From NCBI GenBank assembly GCA_033297075.1, contig MU858214.1, positions 21,172 to 85,171 of the forward strand: a DNA stretch of 64,000 nucleotides, read 5' to 3'. Below are positions 9,819 to 21,051 of the stretch, piece by piece. The stretch is from Rhypophila decipiens (lineage: Eukaryota; Ascomycota; Sordariomycetes; Sordariales; Naviculisporaceae). The translations under genes and the position numbers were made by a program. The notes under the pieces were generated by a model. That model saw only the letters and a program-made list of their open reading frames with translations, did no database searches and was not told the DNA's origin. Within the stretch, counting starts at the first letter, position 1. Each line of letters opens with the position of its first letter.

Positions 9819-11659
9819 TCAGATAGGCGAGTACGTGCTGGTGCTGATGTAGCTGCTGGTGCTGGTACCAGCGGCGGTTTCCTCGCTGCATGTTGTATCT
9901 GGTGCATCGGTCGTGCTGGTACTTATTGGTAGAACACTCTCGATATCACTCTCCGAACATGAGGTTGTTGTCTCGGGCGTGCTGATGGTGCTCGTGGCTG
10001 AGGGGCTAGTGGTGGAAACCGGGCTCGGTGGCGGGACGCTCTGGATCGTCTCACTCTCGGTGCATGATGTAGATATTCCTGTGGGAGTTTCGGTACTAGT
10101 TGTGATGAAAGCGGAGCCGGTCGACGTGGTATAGCTCCCTGAGACAGGTAACTCGCTAGAAGTTTCGGTCTCGGTGCACGACGTAGATATCCCTGGGGGA
10201 ATTCCCGTACTGGTTGTGATAGAAGGGAGGCCTGTTGACGAACTACCGCTACCTGAGATGGGCAACTCGCTCGAAGTCTCGGTTTCTGTACATGTTGTCG
10301 AGATTCCGGGGCTGCTGCTGGTAATTACACTTGGGGGAATGCTTGTTGACGTTACAGGTGGGAAGCTTGTTGGAAGCTCGCTTGAGGTCTCTGTAGAGGT
10401 TCCTGGTGTGCCAGGACTGCCGGTGGTTATGCTAGGTGGAACAGCTGTCGATGTGTCTGGCAGGCTGGTGGCTACACCGCTTGTCGTATCAGTACATGAA
10501 GTAGAGGTGGCATATGAGCTGCTGCTTGTTGAGACAATGGGCGGCGGGATGCTAGTCGCAGACGTGATGATCGAAGAGAAGCTGCTCGTCGACACGCCCC
10601 AGCTGGACCCCGACCATGTTGACGTCCAGTTCGACCAGCTGAGACTGGTGGATCCAGACCAAGTCGTAAGGGTCGCGCTGGAGCCTTGGATACTCGGTGG
10701 GACACTGGTGGCCGGTATATCCGACGCAGATGTCACCGGGTGTGTGGAAGTCGAAATGGTCCAACTACCAGTACTACTCGTCGCACCCAAAGATGAGGTG
10801 GTGACTGCAGATGGGACACTGCTCGTTGATACCTCGGGCCCAGAAGAGGTTGATACTATACTAGTGGTCGACGATGTACTGATCTCTGGCGGTGCTGCCG
10901 GTCCAGGTTAGTAACGGAAATGACGCGTCGCTTCAGCGAAGAATGAAATTGGTATGGATATCTTACTTGAAGTCAGCCACGAGGAACTAATAATAGAAGG
11001 CAGTGATGTCCATCCCGAGGTAGTTGTGCTGGTCCAGGAATTCCAAGTAGATGTCGAAGTGGCCGAGGACGTATCTGGTGGTGGCGGCGGCGGAAGAAGA
11101 GTGGACGACGAGGATAATGAGACACTGGAAGTGTAAGACGTTGTCACAGAGCTCGAGTACCAACTAGAACTTGTCGTGGACGTCGAGGACGTAGTTGGGG
11201 TCGGCGGCAGAGATGTCGGTATGGTTGAGACACTTGTCGAAATAGAAATAAATATGGTAGAGCACAGAACAGGAGTAGCATCCGAGGCGATTGTTTCGGT
11301 GACGGTCACTGTTCCTGATTCGATGAAGGTCTCTATCTCTGTCTCTGTTTCTGTCTTGGTGAGTGTGCTGGGCCAGTAATAGCTGGAGAAGGTGTTGGTG
11401 AGAAGTGTGGTCGTTATTGACGTGATCTCGGTTGTTATAATTGTGGTGAAGGTCGTGGTGCCACACTGACATGGCGTCCCGTATGGATCAAGTTGCCGAG
11501 GACTGAGTTGGTTGGGGCGGGAGTAAACCGAGGCAAAGCTGGGGCCGCCCATCATATTAGTCCTGGTCCTCTCCAAGCAGCATGCATCCCGGGATTAGAC
11601 AACCTGGGGTCTTACCTTAGGGCCCAGAGGGCAAAACGTAGAGGTGATAGACTGGCCAT
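9819..11659 (-). CDS. Secreted Ser/Thr-rich mucin-like protein with Cys-tagged repeats
   Basis: A predicted 563-residue cell-surface or secreted protein that would be heavily O-glycosylated. Three exons: 11659-11616, 11538-10967 and 10894-9819. Exon 1 gives the signal peptide (MASLSPLRFALWAL...), continued by exon 2 (SFASVYS), then a PCQCG motif. The rest is dominated by Ser, Thr and Pro, with a polyproline run (LLPPPPPPDTSS). The C-terminal half holds imperfect repeats of about 40 residues, each with one cysteine in a TSCTETETSSELP-like motif. Both introns (77 and 72 bases) have GTAAGA donors and ACTAA(T/C) branch sites. No GPI-anchor signal is visible. A wall or adhesion role is inferred from composition only. 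Confidence 0.75.
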
Positions 11660-13651
11660 CTTGGCGAGCGTGTATACAAAGACCACAAAGGACCAAGCGA
11701 CAAGAAAAAGTACGTGCTGAGTAGCTCCGAGTCGAAATATGGATTGAGATTGAGCATCAGAGTTATCCCACAGGACCAGTCTTTATACTTTTGATCATGT
11801 CTAATCTCTCCCAGCCTCTTCTTCTCGTAATTAATATTATTCTCGCAATCTTGGTGCAGCGAGGTAACATGCACGCGGAACCGGCCTGCCTGCCTGCATG
11901 AGAGTTGCCTTCCGGTCAACATGTAAAGTTCACGGAAGGGAGCAGACTTCAGTCGGCTAGTCGGAACGGGTTGGTGGTTGGACAGCCCGACAGCCTAGTG
12001 TATTCTGTTTCCGTCATCGTCCTGACCTGCGGTGAAGGGGCTGGAGGAAGCACAACCTGGGCCAAGTTCCAAATAGGCCGTCTGCACCAGCAGTGTAATG
12101 GAGATCATGATTGCAAGAATCTCGATATCATGCTGAGGATTAGAGTGGACTGCATACTGGAGTTTGTTGATGAAGCCACGGCCGCCACAGTACGGCATAT
12201 CCTGTGAAACGTCAGCTTAAAGGAAGTCTAAGCGGGCTCATCAGGGCTATCCCTGGATGGAAACCCATGAGCTTGCTGGTCCAGGGTTGGTATTGGATAG
12301 GATCCTCTGATGTAGTTATTATGTCTTTCTTTTGCTTTATTATGTCTCTTGGACTATTATGTCTCCAACATGTATGCGGGATATCACCCCAAGGAGGCTC
12401 TTGGGAGCGGTGGGCATGTGTTGCGTCCCCTACCACAGCATATCCGAACCCACTCGAGACCATAGATACAAAACAAGATTGCAGATGCCGTGTGATAGTA
12501 CGTTAGAAATACGTTAGAAAAAGGACAGTTGGCGATGGCTTGTCTCAAATGGTCATCGAGGTACGCCACCATCAATGCTCAACGGTTGGGTTCGGGTCCG
12601 TGGAGTCGTCGCCATGTCGTCAACTTTATTCGGTCAAGCGTGTGGGGGTGCCATGCCAGTAACTTAAACAGGCTTGATCTATCCACGACCCATGGTACAG
12701 GAATCCCTGTGAGGTGCAAGTGACCGAGCGGGAGCATGGGGGGCCGCACGGGAAACCCTTCCGAGACCCGAGTTCGTGAACGTCGGGAAGATAAAGCCCA
12801 AGGTCTGTTGGAAGAATCCTTGTTCCGACACGGAGTGGATATGCAAGCGTCCGAATGGCTATACGGGACACAAGCACACAAACCTCTGATGTGGCCTTCC
12901 AGAACACGACATGATGCATGGCATCTTTCGTGACGGCCCAGGTTAGCTCAAGAAAAGGTTAACAACAGCAGCTAACGCAAGGGCCGTAGCGATAGAGACG
13001 GCAGGAACCGGGAAGGGAAGTCCCAGGCATGTCTGGTCCTGCGTTTTGACAGCCAACGCTCTGCAGCCGTCGGTCGGCAATATACGGCGGAATCTGGCAG
13101 ACAGGTGCTTGAGGGACCTGCAGATAAAGAGCCCGGAAGTAAATCTGATCAATACGAGGAAGAAGGTGCGGCATATGGCGCATAGATCTTCGGAAACTGG
13201 TAGGGCAAACTCAGCCCGTGAGAGCGCGGGAACCACGTTGCTGCACTCGGTGAGTCCCCAGGGCATGGCCACGCTGCAATGAGACATGTTCAGTGCTCTA
13301 TGGCCCATACTGATCACCTTCTATCATGCCGAATATGGGGAGGTTGGTGTTTGGGGGGGTAGAGAGAGTCGGTCACGCAAGCTTGTACCACAGAACCGTG
13401 AGCTGGGAGGTCTCGGCCGTGAGGGGACATGTACTTATCGGCAGGTCTCTGGGCTAACGAGCTCGTTATATTGTAACGTTTTATTGTGTGCAACATTGCT
13501 CGACTAGGTAGCAATAAAAGCGCCAAGGTGAGTACTCATAATGATGGTATACACGGCCACTATCCCCCTCTTCCTTGGGGGAAAACGCAGGGCCTGGGAC
13601 GGGGAACACATAAAGAAACCCAAACCTTCCCCGGAAGGACTTCCAGGTGGC
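11660..13651. other. Intergenic, about 2 kb, one weak ORF only
   Basis: This lies between the mucin-like gene's start and the 3' end of the superoxide dismutase gene. The only candidate is a minus-strand frame at 12943-13317 with GC-rich third positions and a hydrophobic C-terminus. It has no recognisable domain or convincing start, so I do not call it a gene. No repeat was recognised. Confidence 0.4.
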
Positions 13652-14438
13652 CTAGAGCAAAGACTTCAAATCCGCAAAGAAGTCTCCATGGCCGGCCTGG
13701 AATCTGCTCTCAGCCGTCTTCCAGTTTATAACATTCCAGATGCTGTCGACGTATTTCGCCTTGCCGTTCAGATACTGTGAGTGCAGTGCGGGTCAGTTCG
13801 GTCTCAGTCACCTAGGAAGGGAAAGGGAGAAGGCGGCGGAAGCACAAAGCAGGCATACCTGAAGGTAGTACGCATGTTCCCACATGTCGACGCCAAAGAT
13901 GGGAACCTCACCGCCCACGATGGGGTCCTGGTCTTTGGCCGTGACAATGCGCAGACTGCTCGGCCCCGCCTTGACGAGCCACCCCCAGCCACTGCCTTGA
14001 ATACCTAGCAGCTCCTTCGCGAATGCCTCCTTGAACTTGTCAAAGCTGCCCCATGTCTTGTCAATCTCGGCAGACAGAGTGGGCGCCGCGTCCGGAAACA
14101 GGGTCTCGGGAGTCCCGGCCGGAGCCAGGTTTGTCCAGAACAGAGCGTGGTTGATGTGACCGCCGGCGTTGAACTTGATGACGGGCTGGAGAGCGACCTG
14201 GGCAGCAATATCACCGGCAGACAGGGCTGATGCGTGCACCTTCAAGGCCTTGTTGAGGTTGGTCACGTAAGCTTGGTGATGCCCGCTGTGATGCAGCTTC
14301 ATGATCTGCCCAGAGATGTGTGGTTCGAGTGCCTGTTCATCACATCAGCCTCTGTATCCAAACCGACAAAATAAGTGGCTGGGGCCTTACATCGTAGGCA
14401 TATGGTAATTCGGGAAGTGAGTACGTCTTGATGTTCAT
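13652..14438 (-). CDS. Manganese superoxide dismutase, cytosolic type
   Basis: Converts superoxide to hydrogen peroxide and oxygen. Product 214 residues from three exons: 14438-14391, 14332-13859 and 13774-13652; introns of 58 and 84 bases. The start MNIKTYSLPELPYAYD joins ALEPHISGQIMKLHHSGHH, the usual MnSOD opening. Metal ligands visible are the His of the LHH motif (about 29-30), His78 in NHALFW, and Asp165 and His169 in DMWEHAYY. The DQDP motif and GGHINH context fit the Mn rather than the Fe type. The C-terminus (YLNGKAKYVDSIWNVINWK) is complete. No mitochondrial presequence precedes the start, so a cytosolic or peroxisomal location is inferred. An upstream in-frame ATG exists but adds unconserved residues. 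Confidence 0.93.
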
Positions 14439-15355
14439 CGTGGTGGAATTACCTGAGAAAGTTGCCTGCAATGGGGATTGCACGGCCAGGTATTGCCAGA
14501 TGTTGCCAAAGTTGACCATTTTGTGTTTTCCGCCTGGTATCCAAAATACCCAACTGAGATGGAATAACTTGCTCAATTGATGGATTCAGAGGCAAAACTT
14601 GCTCAGTTGAGGATGGTCCAAAGGCCAGATCTGACAATGATGCGACGCGTCAAAGGTTCAAGCATTGTTGATGTCCGAACCTCCGAAGCCATTGTCGGCC
14701 CGGGAATGCTGGAAGGCGGCATGCACAGCGCCAAAAGCACTGGCTATCAGGGTTCTCAGGGTCGTTTCAGCGCAAATGTGAGCATGTTCCAGCGCAAACC
14801 TGCTCATTTGGCCGCTGGAATTCTGACCCCACCCTAAACTCCGGGCCACCGATCCACCGATGGCCGACCTGAACTTCCTGAAGAAGTGCTCACGGGGACG
14901 AAGGATGAACCAAGCTCCATGAACCAAGCTCCATGAACATGCTCAAAACATGGCCAAGCACGTCAACGCAACGAAAGAGGTCATTTCCATGTTTTATATC
15001 TTCTCTGCTGGGTCTAGACTCACCATGCACCCCTATCTGGCCCATCTGAGATGGGATGGGACAATGCGATCGGCATCACATGAGAAGCGATGAACCTTGA
15101 TGGTGTGGTCATTCATCACGGCCCTTGCCAGGAGTATTACCATCTCAGTCTGGGATCTCTTATTGATATGAGCATCTATGAGCAAGTTTCATTCGGCGGT
15201 CAATTTATATATCAGTTTATTTACCCTTCACATCAACACAAGATGGATCGAACACTAGATTCACTGAACAGCCCTTGCCTCAACGTCAAACTATTCCTTC
15301 CGCCATAACACCACGATACGTTCCAGACCCAATATCTACACCAAAAACGCCAAAA
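14439..15355. other. Divergent intergenic region between SOD and the unknown small gene
   Basis: A 917-base region shared by two divergent genes. Besides the tandem 14-mer noted separately, I see no gene or defined regulatory site. Confidence 0.45.
14907..14934. repeat. Tandem 14-mer, two copies
   Basis: GAACCAAGCTCCAT is repeated exactly twice in the SOD upstream region. It is probably a small local duplication. Confidence 0.7.
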
Positions 15356-15954
15356 ATGTGCTGCTCCGACGAGACGATCTCTTCAAGCAGGGTAGGAGCC
15401 CGAGTCGACCTCTCCTCCCCAACCGGCCAGGGTCAAATCGGCAACCTCCTCTTTCTCAACCCTGCTTTCCCCGGCAGCTCTCAAGCAACACATGTCCAGT
15501 TTACCAGCGGTATTCCTTGTTCAAGTCATCATCAACATCATGATTATGATGTGGACGAGGAAGGAGACGATATGATAATGGTCTCGATCCAGTAAGTCCC
15601 TTTGCTCCCTCCTTCCAATCACCGTGGCTGGTCCCTATCCCTCAACTAGTTCTAATACGGTTCACAACAAACAGCAAATCAGGCGACCTAACAAAACCAG
15701 TATCAGAAAGTGGTCTCCTCCAACAATTCGCCCTTCCCCTTCCACCAAGCCACAACCTCGAACTCACCACCACGCAACTCGAAACATCTGTCTCGCTTGA
15801 GGTCGGCGGCGACGGCATAATCGGGCGACGAGTAACCATCCATCAAGGCCGAAAACATTTAGCAGATGGGATCGTGGGCTTTAACTCTGCCCCGATTCTG
15901 CCTTCTTCCTTCACAAGCCTTTCGACTGCTACGAACGTGTTAGTGGTAGTGTAG
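15356..15954 (+). CDS. Small protein of unknown function
   Basis: Predicted 171 residues from exons 15356-15591 and 15675-15954. The 83-base intron has a GTAAGT donor and an ACAG acceptor, and phase is kept (CA|C). The start MCCSDETISSS was chosen because it has an A-rich upstream context and upstream frame extension lacks an ATG. There is a His/Asp-rich acidic patch (HHQHHDYDVDEEGDDM) before the splice and a beta-rich second half (LELTTTQLETSVSLEVGGDG). I do not recognise the family and see no signal peptide or membrane helix. It is divergent from SOD and convergent with the DUF1766 gene. Confidence 0.55.
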
Positions 15955-16387
15955 TCGTCTGATATAGTATGGATATGGTACCATCTCACTGTATGCTGTT
16001 ATTGAATCTTGCATTTTCTTCATTTAGCGTTACTTTCTCTCTTGTCTGTCAAATGCATTCACGGCGTTCGGGAATTTACGCATGTGGGCATTGAAGTTTC
16101 ATGAGCAGGCAATCACCGAGTTACTCGGCTGCGACTAAAAGGATTCTGATCTCAGCCATGGTTAGATGCAGCTAGAAAAACGTGATATAACTGGCCGATA
16201 TTACATGCGACTCAAATAAACTAGAGAAAAAAAAGGTAAATAGAAATGCCCATGTGATAGATCACCGCCTCCCATGTGAAATGTAGATATGCCCTGAAAC
16301 CATATGCAACGCCAAAGCCAATGCAAAACACCCAAATGCAATAATTATGCTCCCATTCCCCCCAAAAAATGACACTCCCACAGAGCG
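15955..16387. other. Intergenic, convergent 3' ends
   Basis: AT-rich 3' flanks of the small unknown gene and the DUF1766 gene. No gene or repeat was recognised. Confidence 0.5.
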
Positions 16388-17743
16388 CTACGTCAATTTA
16401 TGCCCCTCAGCCTCGTTCCAATCCGACCACTTCCTCACAATCCGATCGAAATCGGCTACGCTATCACGATCAGCTTTGACCTCGAACCACTCGCGATGTT
16501 CCCGTCCACAGTTCTTGCACTTCTCCCGATCCGTCACCCGCATATTCAGCCCCGTTAGCTGGATATGAATCAGTCTCTCCACCTTGTGACTATGCGGCAT
16601 CTTCCTGGGCGTAGCGTCCGGATCTCTGGACGAGACGTACGGGTAATACCGCACGAGGGAGATCTCATGGTCGCATTGGCGTTTCCACTCGTTCAAGCGG
16701 CGCTGGACATTGTTTGCTCGACCCACCTTGAGGAGGTAGGTGCCTTGGGATTGGGAGGCTACGACTTGTTTCCCGCCGCGAGAGCCGCCCGGTGCGAGGA
16801 GGTCGTTGGGTGTTCTGAGCGGCGTGCTCGCGTCGGCTGAGGGGGTGGATGCTAGTCTTTCGGGCTCGAGGCGGAAGATGTAGATGTAGCCCGGCTCGTC
16901 ATTTTCCGAGATGGGCTTGGCGAGTTCGGCTAGCAGGAGGGCGGCCGTGTCGGGGGGCACATCTTCCACGAGGCGCAGGAACTCGAGAGTTTTCACGTCT
17001 GAGGGTCGTCGAGAGCTCGGTCGGGCAGCGTTAGGAGAAGGTGACAGTTTGGAGGTTCGCGGAGGACGTGATGGGGTCCCGGCAGGTGACGGTGTCGGTC
17101 GGCTGCTCCCCGGTCTGCTGGATTTCTCGGGAGTTGTAGGTTTGGGTCTCCTGCCACCGCTCTGCACAAAAGGGTCTTCGTAGTCTTGTTTCTCTTTCCT
17201 GTTTCCTTGGAGACCTGCGGGCATCGAGGCCGAGATTTGACCTTGAATCGGGGTCGGCTTTGGACGAGGAGGCGGGTCAACATATGACGAGTCCGAACAC
17301 AAGGCAAAGCAACACCACAACGAGCTCTGCTTTTGCCGCTTCTTCTTGGGTCGGGGATGGGTCGCGACACCACCCGCATTGTGTCTTTGTGGCTTGGGCC
17401 GTTTCTGGGGCCCATCTTCGATGTCGATGAGGCCCAATCGCTCGGCTAGAGTATCGATGCTGGTCCGTTCTTCCAGTATGGGCGTGTGTCCCATCCTCGG
17501 GCCAGGGCTCGAGTGAGCCGATATGCTCGCCTGGTCCTTGTGTTGCCAACAGTACAGAGCCTCATCGGCGGGGTCATCGACTCGAAGTTTTGTTCTTTTA
17601 GTGATGGGCGCCTGTTGACCGGCATTACGGATCGCATTTCGACACGGGCGCCCGCTTGTCGTTATTCCACGACATGTCGTCGCTGGGTTCTTGGAATCAG
17701 ATCGGTCAATTTTCAGCTCGGGTGTGTTGGCAAAGGCCGACAT
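16388..17743 (-). CDS. DUF1766 / T5orf172 (GIY-YIG-like) domain protein
   Basis: An intronless 451-residue protein. The N-terminus has a CRGITTSGRPCRNAI motif followed by YCWQH, a cysteine/histidine cluster typical of fungal DUF1766 proteins and possibly zinc-binding. A long Pro/Ser/Arg-rich disordered linker follows (about 95-260). The C-terminal domain (about 285-445) carries GYIYIFRLE, TYLLKVGRANNVQRRLNEWK and HSKVERLIHIQL-like elements (here HSHKVERLIHIQLTG). These match the T5orf172/GIY-YIG-like fold, whose GIY-YIG relatives are nucleases. Fungal members are largely uncharacterised, so nuclease activity is inference. It is divergent from the membrane-protein gene at 18999. Confidence 0.85.
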   Translation of the reverse strand: MSAFANTPELKIDRSDSKNPATTCRGITTSGRPCRNAIRNAGQQAPITKRTKLRVDDPADEALYCWQHKDQASISAHSSPGPRMGHTPILEERTSIDTLAERLGLIDIEDGPQKRPKPQRHNAGGVATHPRPKKKRQKQSSLWCCFALCSDSSYVDPPPRPKPTPIQGQISASMPAGLQGNRKEKQDYEDPFVQSGGRRPKPTTPEKSSRPGSSRPTPSPAGTPSRPPRTSKLSPSPNAARPSSRRPSDVKTLEFLRLVEDVPPDTAALLLAELAKPISENDEPGYIYIFRLEPERLASTPSADASTPLRTPNDLLAPGGSRGGKQVVASQSQGTYLLKVGRANNVQRRLNEWKRQCDHEISLVRYYPYVSSRDPDATPRKMPHSHKVERLIHIQLTGLNMRVTDREKCKNCGREHREWFEVKADRDSVADFDRIVRKWSDWNEAEGHKLT

Positions 17744-18998
17744 GGTGGGGTCGCGAGATGTGTTCGAGGTTCGAGGCGACGTGTCGAGGGCGGCCGGGGA
17801 GGAGCTGAGAAGAGCACGGTCAAGGAGATCAATGAGAAAGGAAGATGGGAAGAATCGAGGTAAGAATAGTTCAAGACATTATCCTTCCTCACGAGGACGT
17901 GAAGGGCCTCCTGCCATTGCGGCCAAGCTGTGCACGCATCGCGTGCTTGCAAATGCACCATGACTCGATGATGCAGGGGTGCGGCCTCTGGAAGAAGATG
18001 AAATCAAGGGGCTGGTCCCGTCACTGGCGGATGGGTCTCCACGTTGAAACAGGGTCTAGGCAGCATGTGGGGCTGACATTTCACTACCTAACAGATTTTG
18101 CGGTGCTAAAGCCCGTCTGACGTTAGTGTAGACTGTCAAGTGACATGAACTGCCACATCAAAGTGCTGGCTGAGCTGTGGTTGAGCTGTTGTCGATCTTC
18201 AAAATCAAGGACACCCAGGACTCTGTTACGGAGTTCTCGAGATTGAGGACAAGACTCGGCCGATAATTTATTTCCAGCAAATTGCTCCATATTTGTGAAT
18301 GTTGCTGTGGTGTTTGTTGATTCTTTTCATGAGGGGATCCTCACCTTGACACCGATGGTCAACCCTAACCCAGATCGCCCCTCCAGATCGTTAAGCCCGG
18401 GGCAAATGTCAGGGTCCAAGGGAACAGATCATTCGGTAGTACCTACCCCGTACATAGTACGATCTTCCTCGGTGAATGAAGGAGGAACAGCCCAAGTCTG
18501 ACGAAGACATGATGCAGTCTCTGCTATATGGATATTTTAAAACCCCAACATGAGCAAGTCACTTCCCATCATGAAATGCAGTTGCATGATGATGTTTCGT
18601 GACGAAAGGCGCTCCTGCGATTGGTCCGGTCCTTCTCGCGCACTGGGAAGGAGTGGCCCCACACCTTCAAGCCCAGGCACCCAAAGGCTCTTATCACAAC
18701 CGCACTGGGAATAGCGCTACGCCATGATAATCTAATCTGAACTTTGGAGAGCGGCGTCCCCATCACGCTATCTTGGGTGCTTGGGTCACAGCATTGAGCG
18801 GGATTACCAAATAATCTGTTGACATTTTTTTCTTCTGTTCGACGCGAACCGGCGAATCAAGGCAGCTTCAGCTTTTGTCTGTGATCTGCGGACAACTGGC
18901 ACCAGACGCCAATTGACTTGAGGTCACCACGCGGTACCAGCCGGCCAACCAGTTCACTGCAATTGTCTCGATCGACATCGTCGTCGACGCCGTCCACC
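17744..18998. other. Divergent intergenic region, about 1.25 kb
   Basis: The shared upstream region of the DUF1766 gene and the four-helix membrane protein. No gene, repeat or defined binding site was recognised. Confidence 0.45.
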
Positions 18999-20047
18999 AT
19001 GGCCGAGGACAAAGGCCTCCGTATTGTGACCATTGCCAGCTTTCTCCCAGCATTCGGTTTGGGAATCGCCTATGTCACCCTCTCCGATCAGGCCTTCCCG
19101 GCGGTTGGCATAATCCCCATGTTCTTCTCATCCAGTTTCGCCATCTTTCTCTTATCACGTCACCGGAGGAGGGCAAAGGACAAGCAGAGGCAAACCGACG
19201 TCGAAGGCTCAGAGGCTACAGCGTCGCATGAGGCTTCTCATCAACATAGCGCAGATGATGAGCTAACGAGTTTGCTCGCACGGTCCCATAGTCACTCTTC
19301 GCATGTTGCTCATCCCATCCTGGTCTTCCTCGCCGACGCCATCCTAGCAGCGGCCTTGATGGTCATCTTGGTCTTTACATGGATCCAGAACAGCTCTTCG
19401 AATAGTGCCCAGCTCGCCATGCTTGCTGCCTACATGACGATCCCCATGTTGATCAACTTGTGAGTACTCGTCGGCCGTTCCTCGAAACAGGGCAAAGAAC
19501 TGATTCAAGCGTACCCAGCTTCATCCACCTATACCTCGCACTTCGAGAATTCGCCGTGGGATTGGCATTGCGTGACCTCTTGCGGTGGACTGCGTGGCAG
19601 AGTGTGCCTCCCGACTGCCCTCACTGCGGCAGTCGTCTCCGTCCAGACTCTCTGCCCACCATTCCCTGGTATGAATCGGTCTCGGCACCTGAGATGACCA
19701 TGCCCAAGTTCAACCGTCCTTCCATGCCTAAAATGTCCCTGCCGAATATCCAGTGGGCCGCCGTCAAGATGCCCGAGTGGAAGACGCCCGCTTGGCTGAA
19801 ACGAGACCGGGGCGAGGAGCAGGAAGATCCCGAGTATGCGAGATTGTTTGTCGACGAGCGAGAGCGCGTCTCGGGGGAGTCAGATCGTGACCACACGGGA
19901 TATCCAGATACGGCCGAAGCGTCTGCCGCCGCTCTGATTTCCCCGGAGCATGACGAAACGGCAGTGGAGGAGGTTGTCATCAGTCGCAAGAGATCCAAGA
20001 ATAAATCTCCTCCAATCGAAGGAGACGAGGGCACCCAGTGGTCTTGA
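18999..20047 (+). CDS. Four-helix membrane protein of unknown function
   Basis: Predicted 329 residues from exons 18999-19459 and 19519-20047; the 59-base intron has a GTGAGT donor and CCCAG acceptor. The start has a strong context (CACCATGGCC). Hydrophobic segments lie at about 9-28, 32-53, 105-129 and 137-161; a His/Ser-rich loop (SHSHSSHVAH) separates the pairs. After the last helix comes a CPHC motif at 187-190, then a Pro/Met/Lys-rich stretch (FNRPSMPKMSLPNIQW) and an acidic, charged C-terminus. I do not recognise the family. Organelle or plasma membrane location cannot be told from sequence. Confidence 0.75.
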
Positions 20048-21051
20048 GGTGTACAGCGGTGGTATGGATTTGGAAATTGGGATCGGATCACGGCGCTGAC
20101 GGTGAGCTGCTGGGTTGGCTGACTCGGTCTGTGCTATCCATCAATGTTGTGAGGGCTGGGCTGTGGAAATCGAAGAGAATGGAAGATGCTTATTAACCAT
20201 GGTGTTATTAGCATCCATTCCTAGATGGGCTGTTCTCGTCCCTGATCGTCCCCTGTACGGATATTCATTTTCATTTTAGTCCGATACCCTCTACATTTCT
20301 TTCCTTTCTCTACAGGGTTGACGGTATTCGGGGGTGGTTCATTGTAAATATTGTATGTAGTACATCGATCGTCCTTACATTTTCCTCCTGCCAGTACCAT
20401 GAAATGGACGGGTCCGTTTCGGGTTACAACGGTTCAGGTCCCAAGACCTGGGCATCCAACCGGGTTGAACGCCTTTAATGATTCCTCTCTCTACGTTATC
20501 TGGAATTATTCTCTTAAAAAGTTCAATGCATCAGAGGGATTGATAATACGTTTAAAACAGATATGGGTATACCGTACGGTACCAGGTAGTATACTTGGAT
20601 ACGGACAGGGGTTCCCACATTCCGTGCCCCGGTTTGGATGCCCAGGTCTTGGGACCGGAGCCAGTGTGACCCGAGACGGCCTGACCCGTCCATTGGCACC
20701 GACATGACCCTTCCCGCAAAAAAGCCCCGACTTTTAGTGGCGGGCCGGGCAGCCGGCTTTGTCACGCCAAACCCGGAATGGCAGGAGACAGGGATGGGGG
20801 TCAAGACGCCTCTGATGCAAGCCCACGGATTTTGCTGATGACACCTCATGTTTGCTGAGCGAATACGCGTTACGGGCTACCCACCCCGCAGTTTCTAGTC
20901 TTTGCAGGACGCACCAGGGAATGTGCATCGTCTTCAATCTACACACCTTCTTGTTGACTTCTCCATCGTGAACTCCATCGAACTACTCGCTATCGACGTT
21001 TTTGAAAGTTTGTGTAAGGAAAGACGGAGATACGAGAGAGAATATTCCAGC
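20048..21051. other. Intergenic with inverted-repeat element
   Basis: The 3' flank of the membrane-protein gene and the promoter of the methyltransferase gene. It contains the element at 20404-20693 and nothing else recognised. Confidence 0.5.
20404..20693. mobile_element. MITE-like inverted-repeat element, about 290 bases
   Basis: Arms 20404-20464 and 20628-20693 are imperfect reverse complements. A 23-base core is perfect (20437-20459 against 20634-20656) and the outermost ATGGACGGGT is also perfect. The arm core contains the near-palindrome CCCAAGACCTGGG. No open frame lies inside and no convincing target-site duplication is visible. This fits a degenerate non-autonomous transposon or a foldback structure. 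Confidence 0.6.

Noticed and set aside
12943..13317. 124-codon minus-strand frame with hydrophobic C-terminus, considered as a GPI-anchored CFEM-type protein
   Set aside because: Cysteine spacing does not fit CFEM. No signal peptide or workable upstream exon was found.
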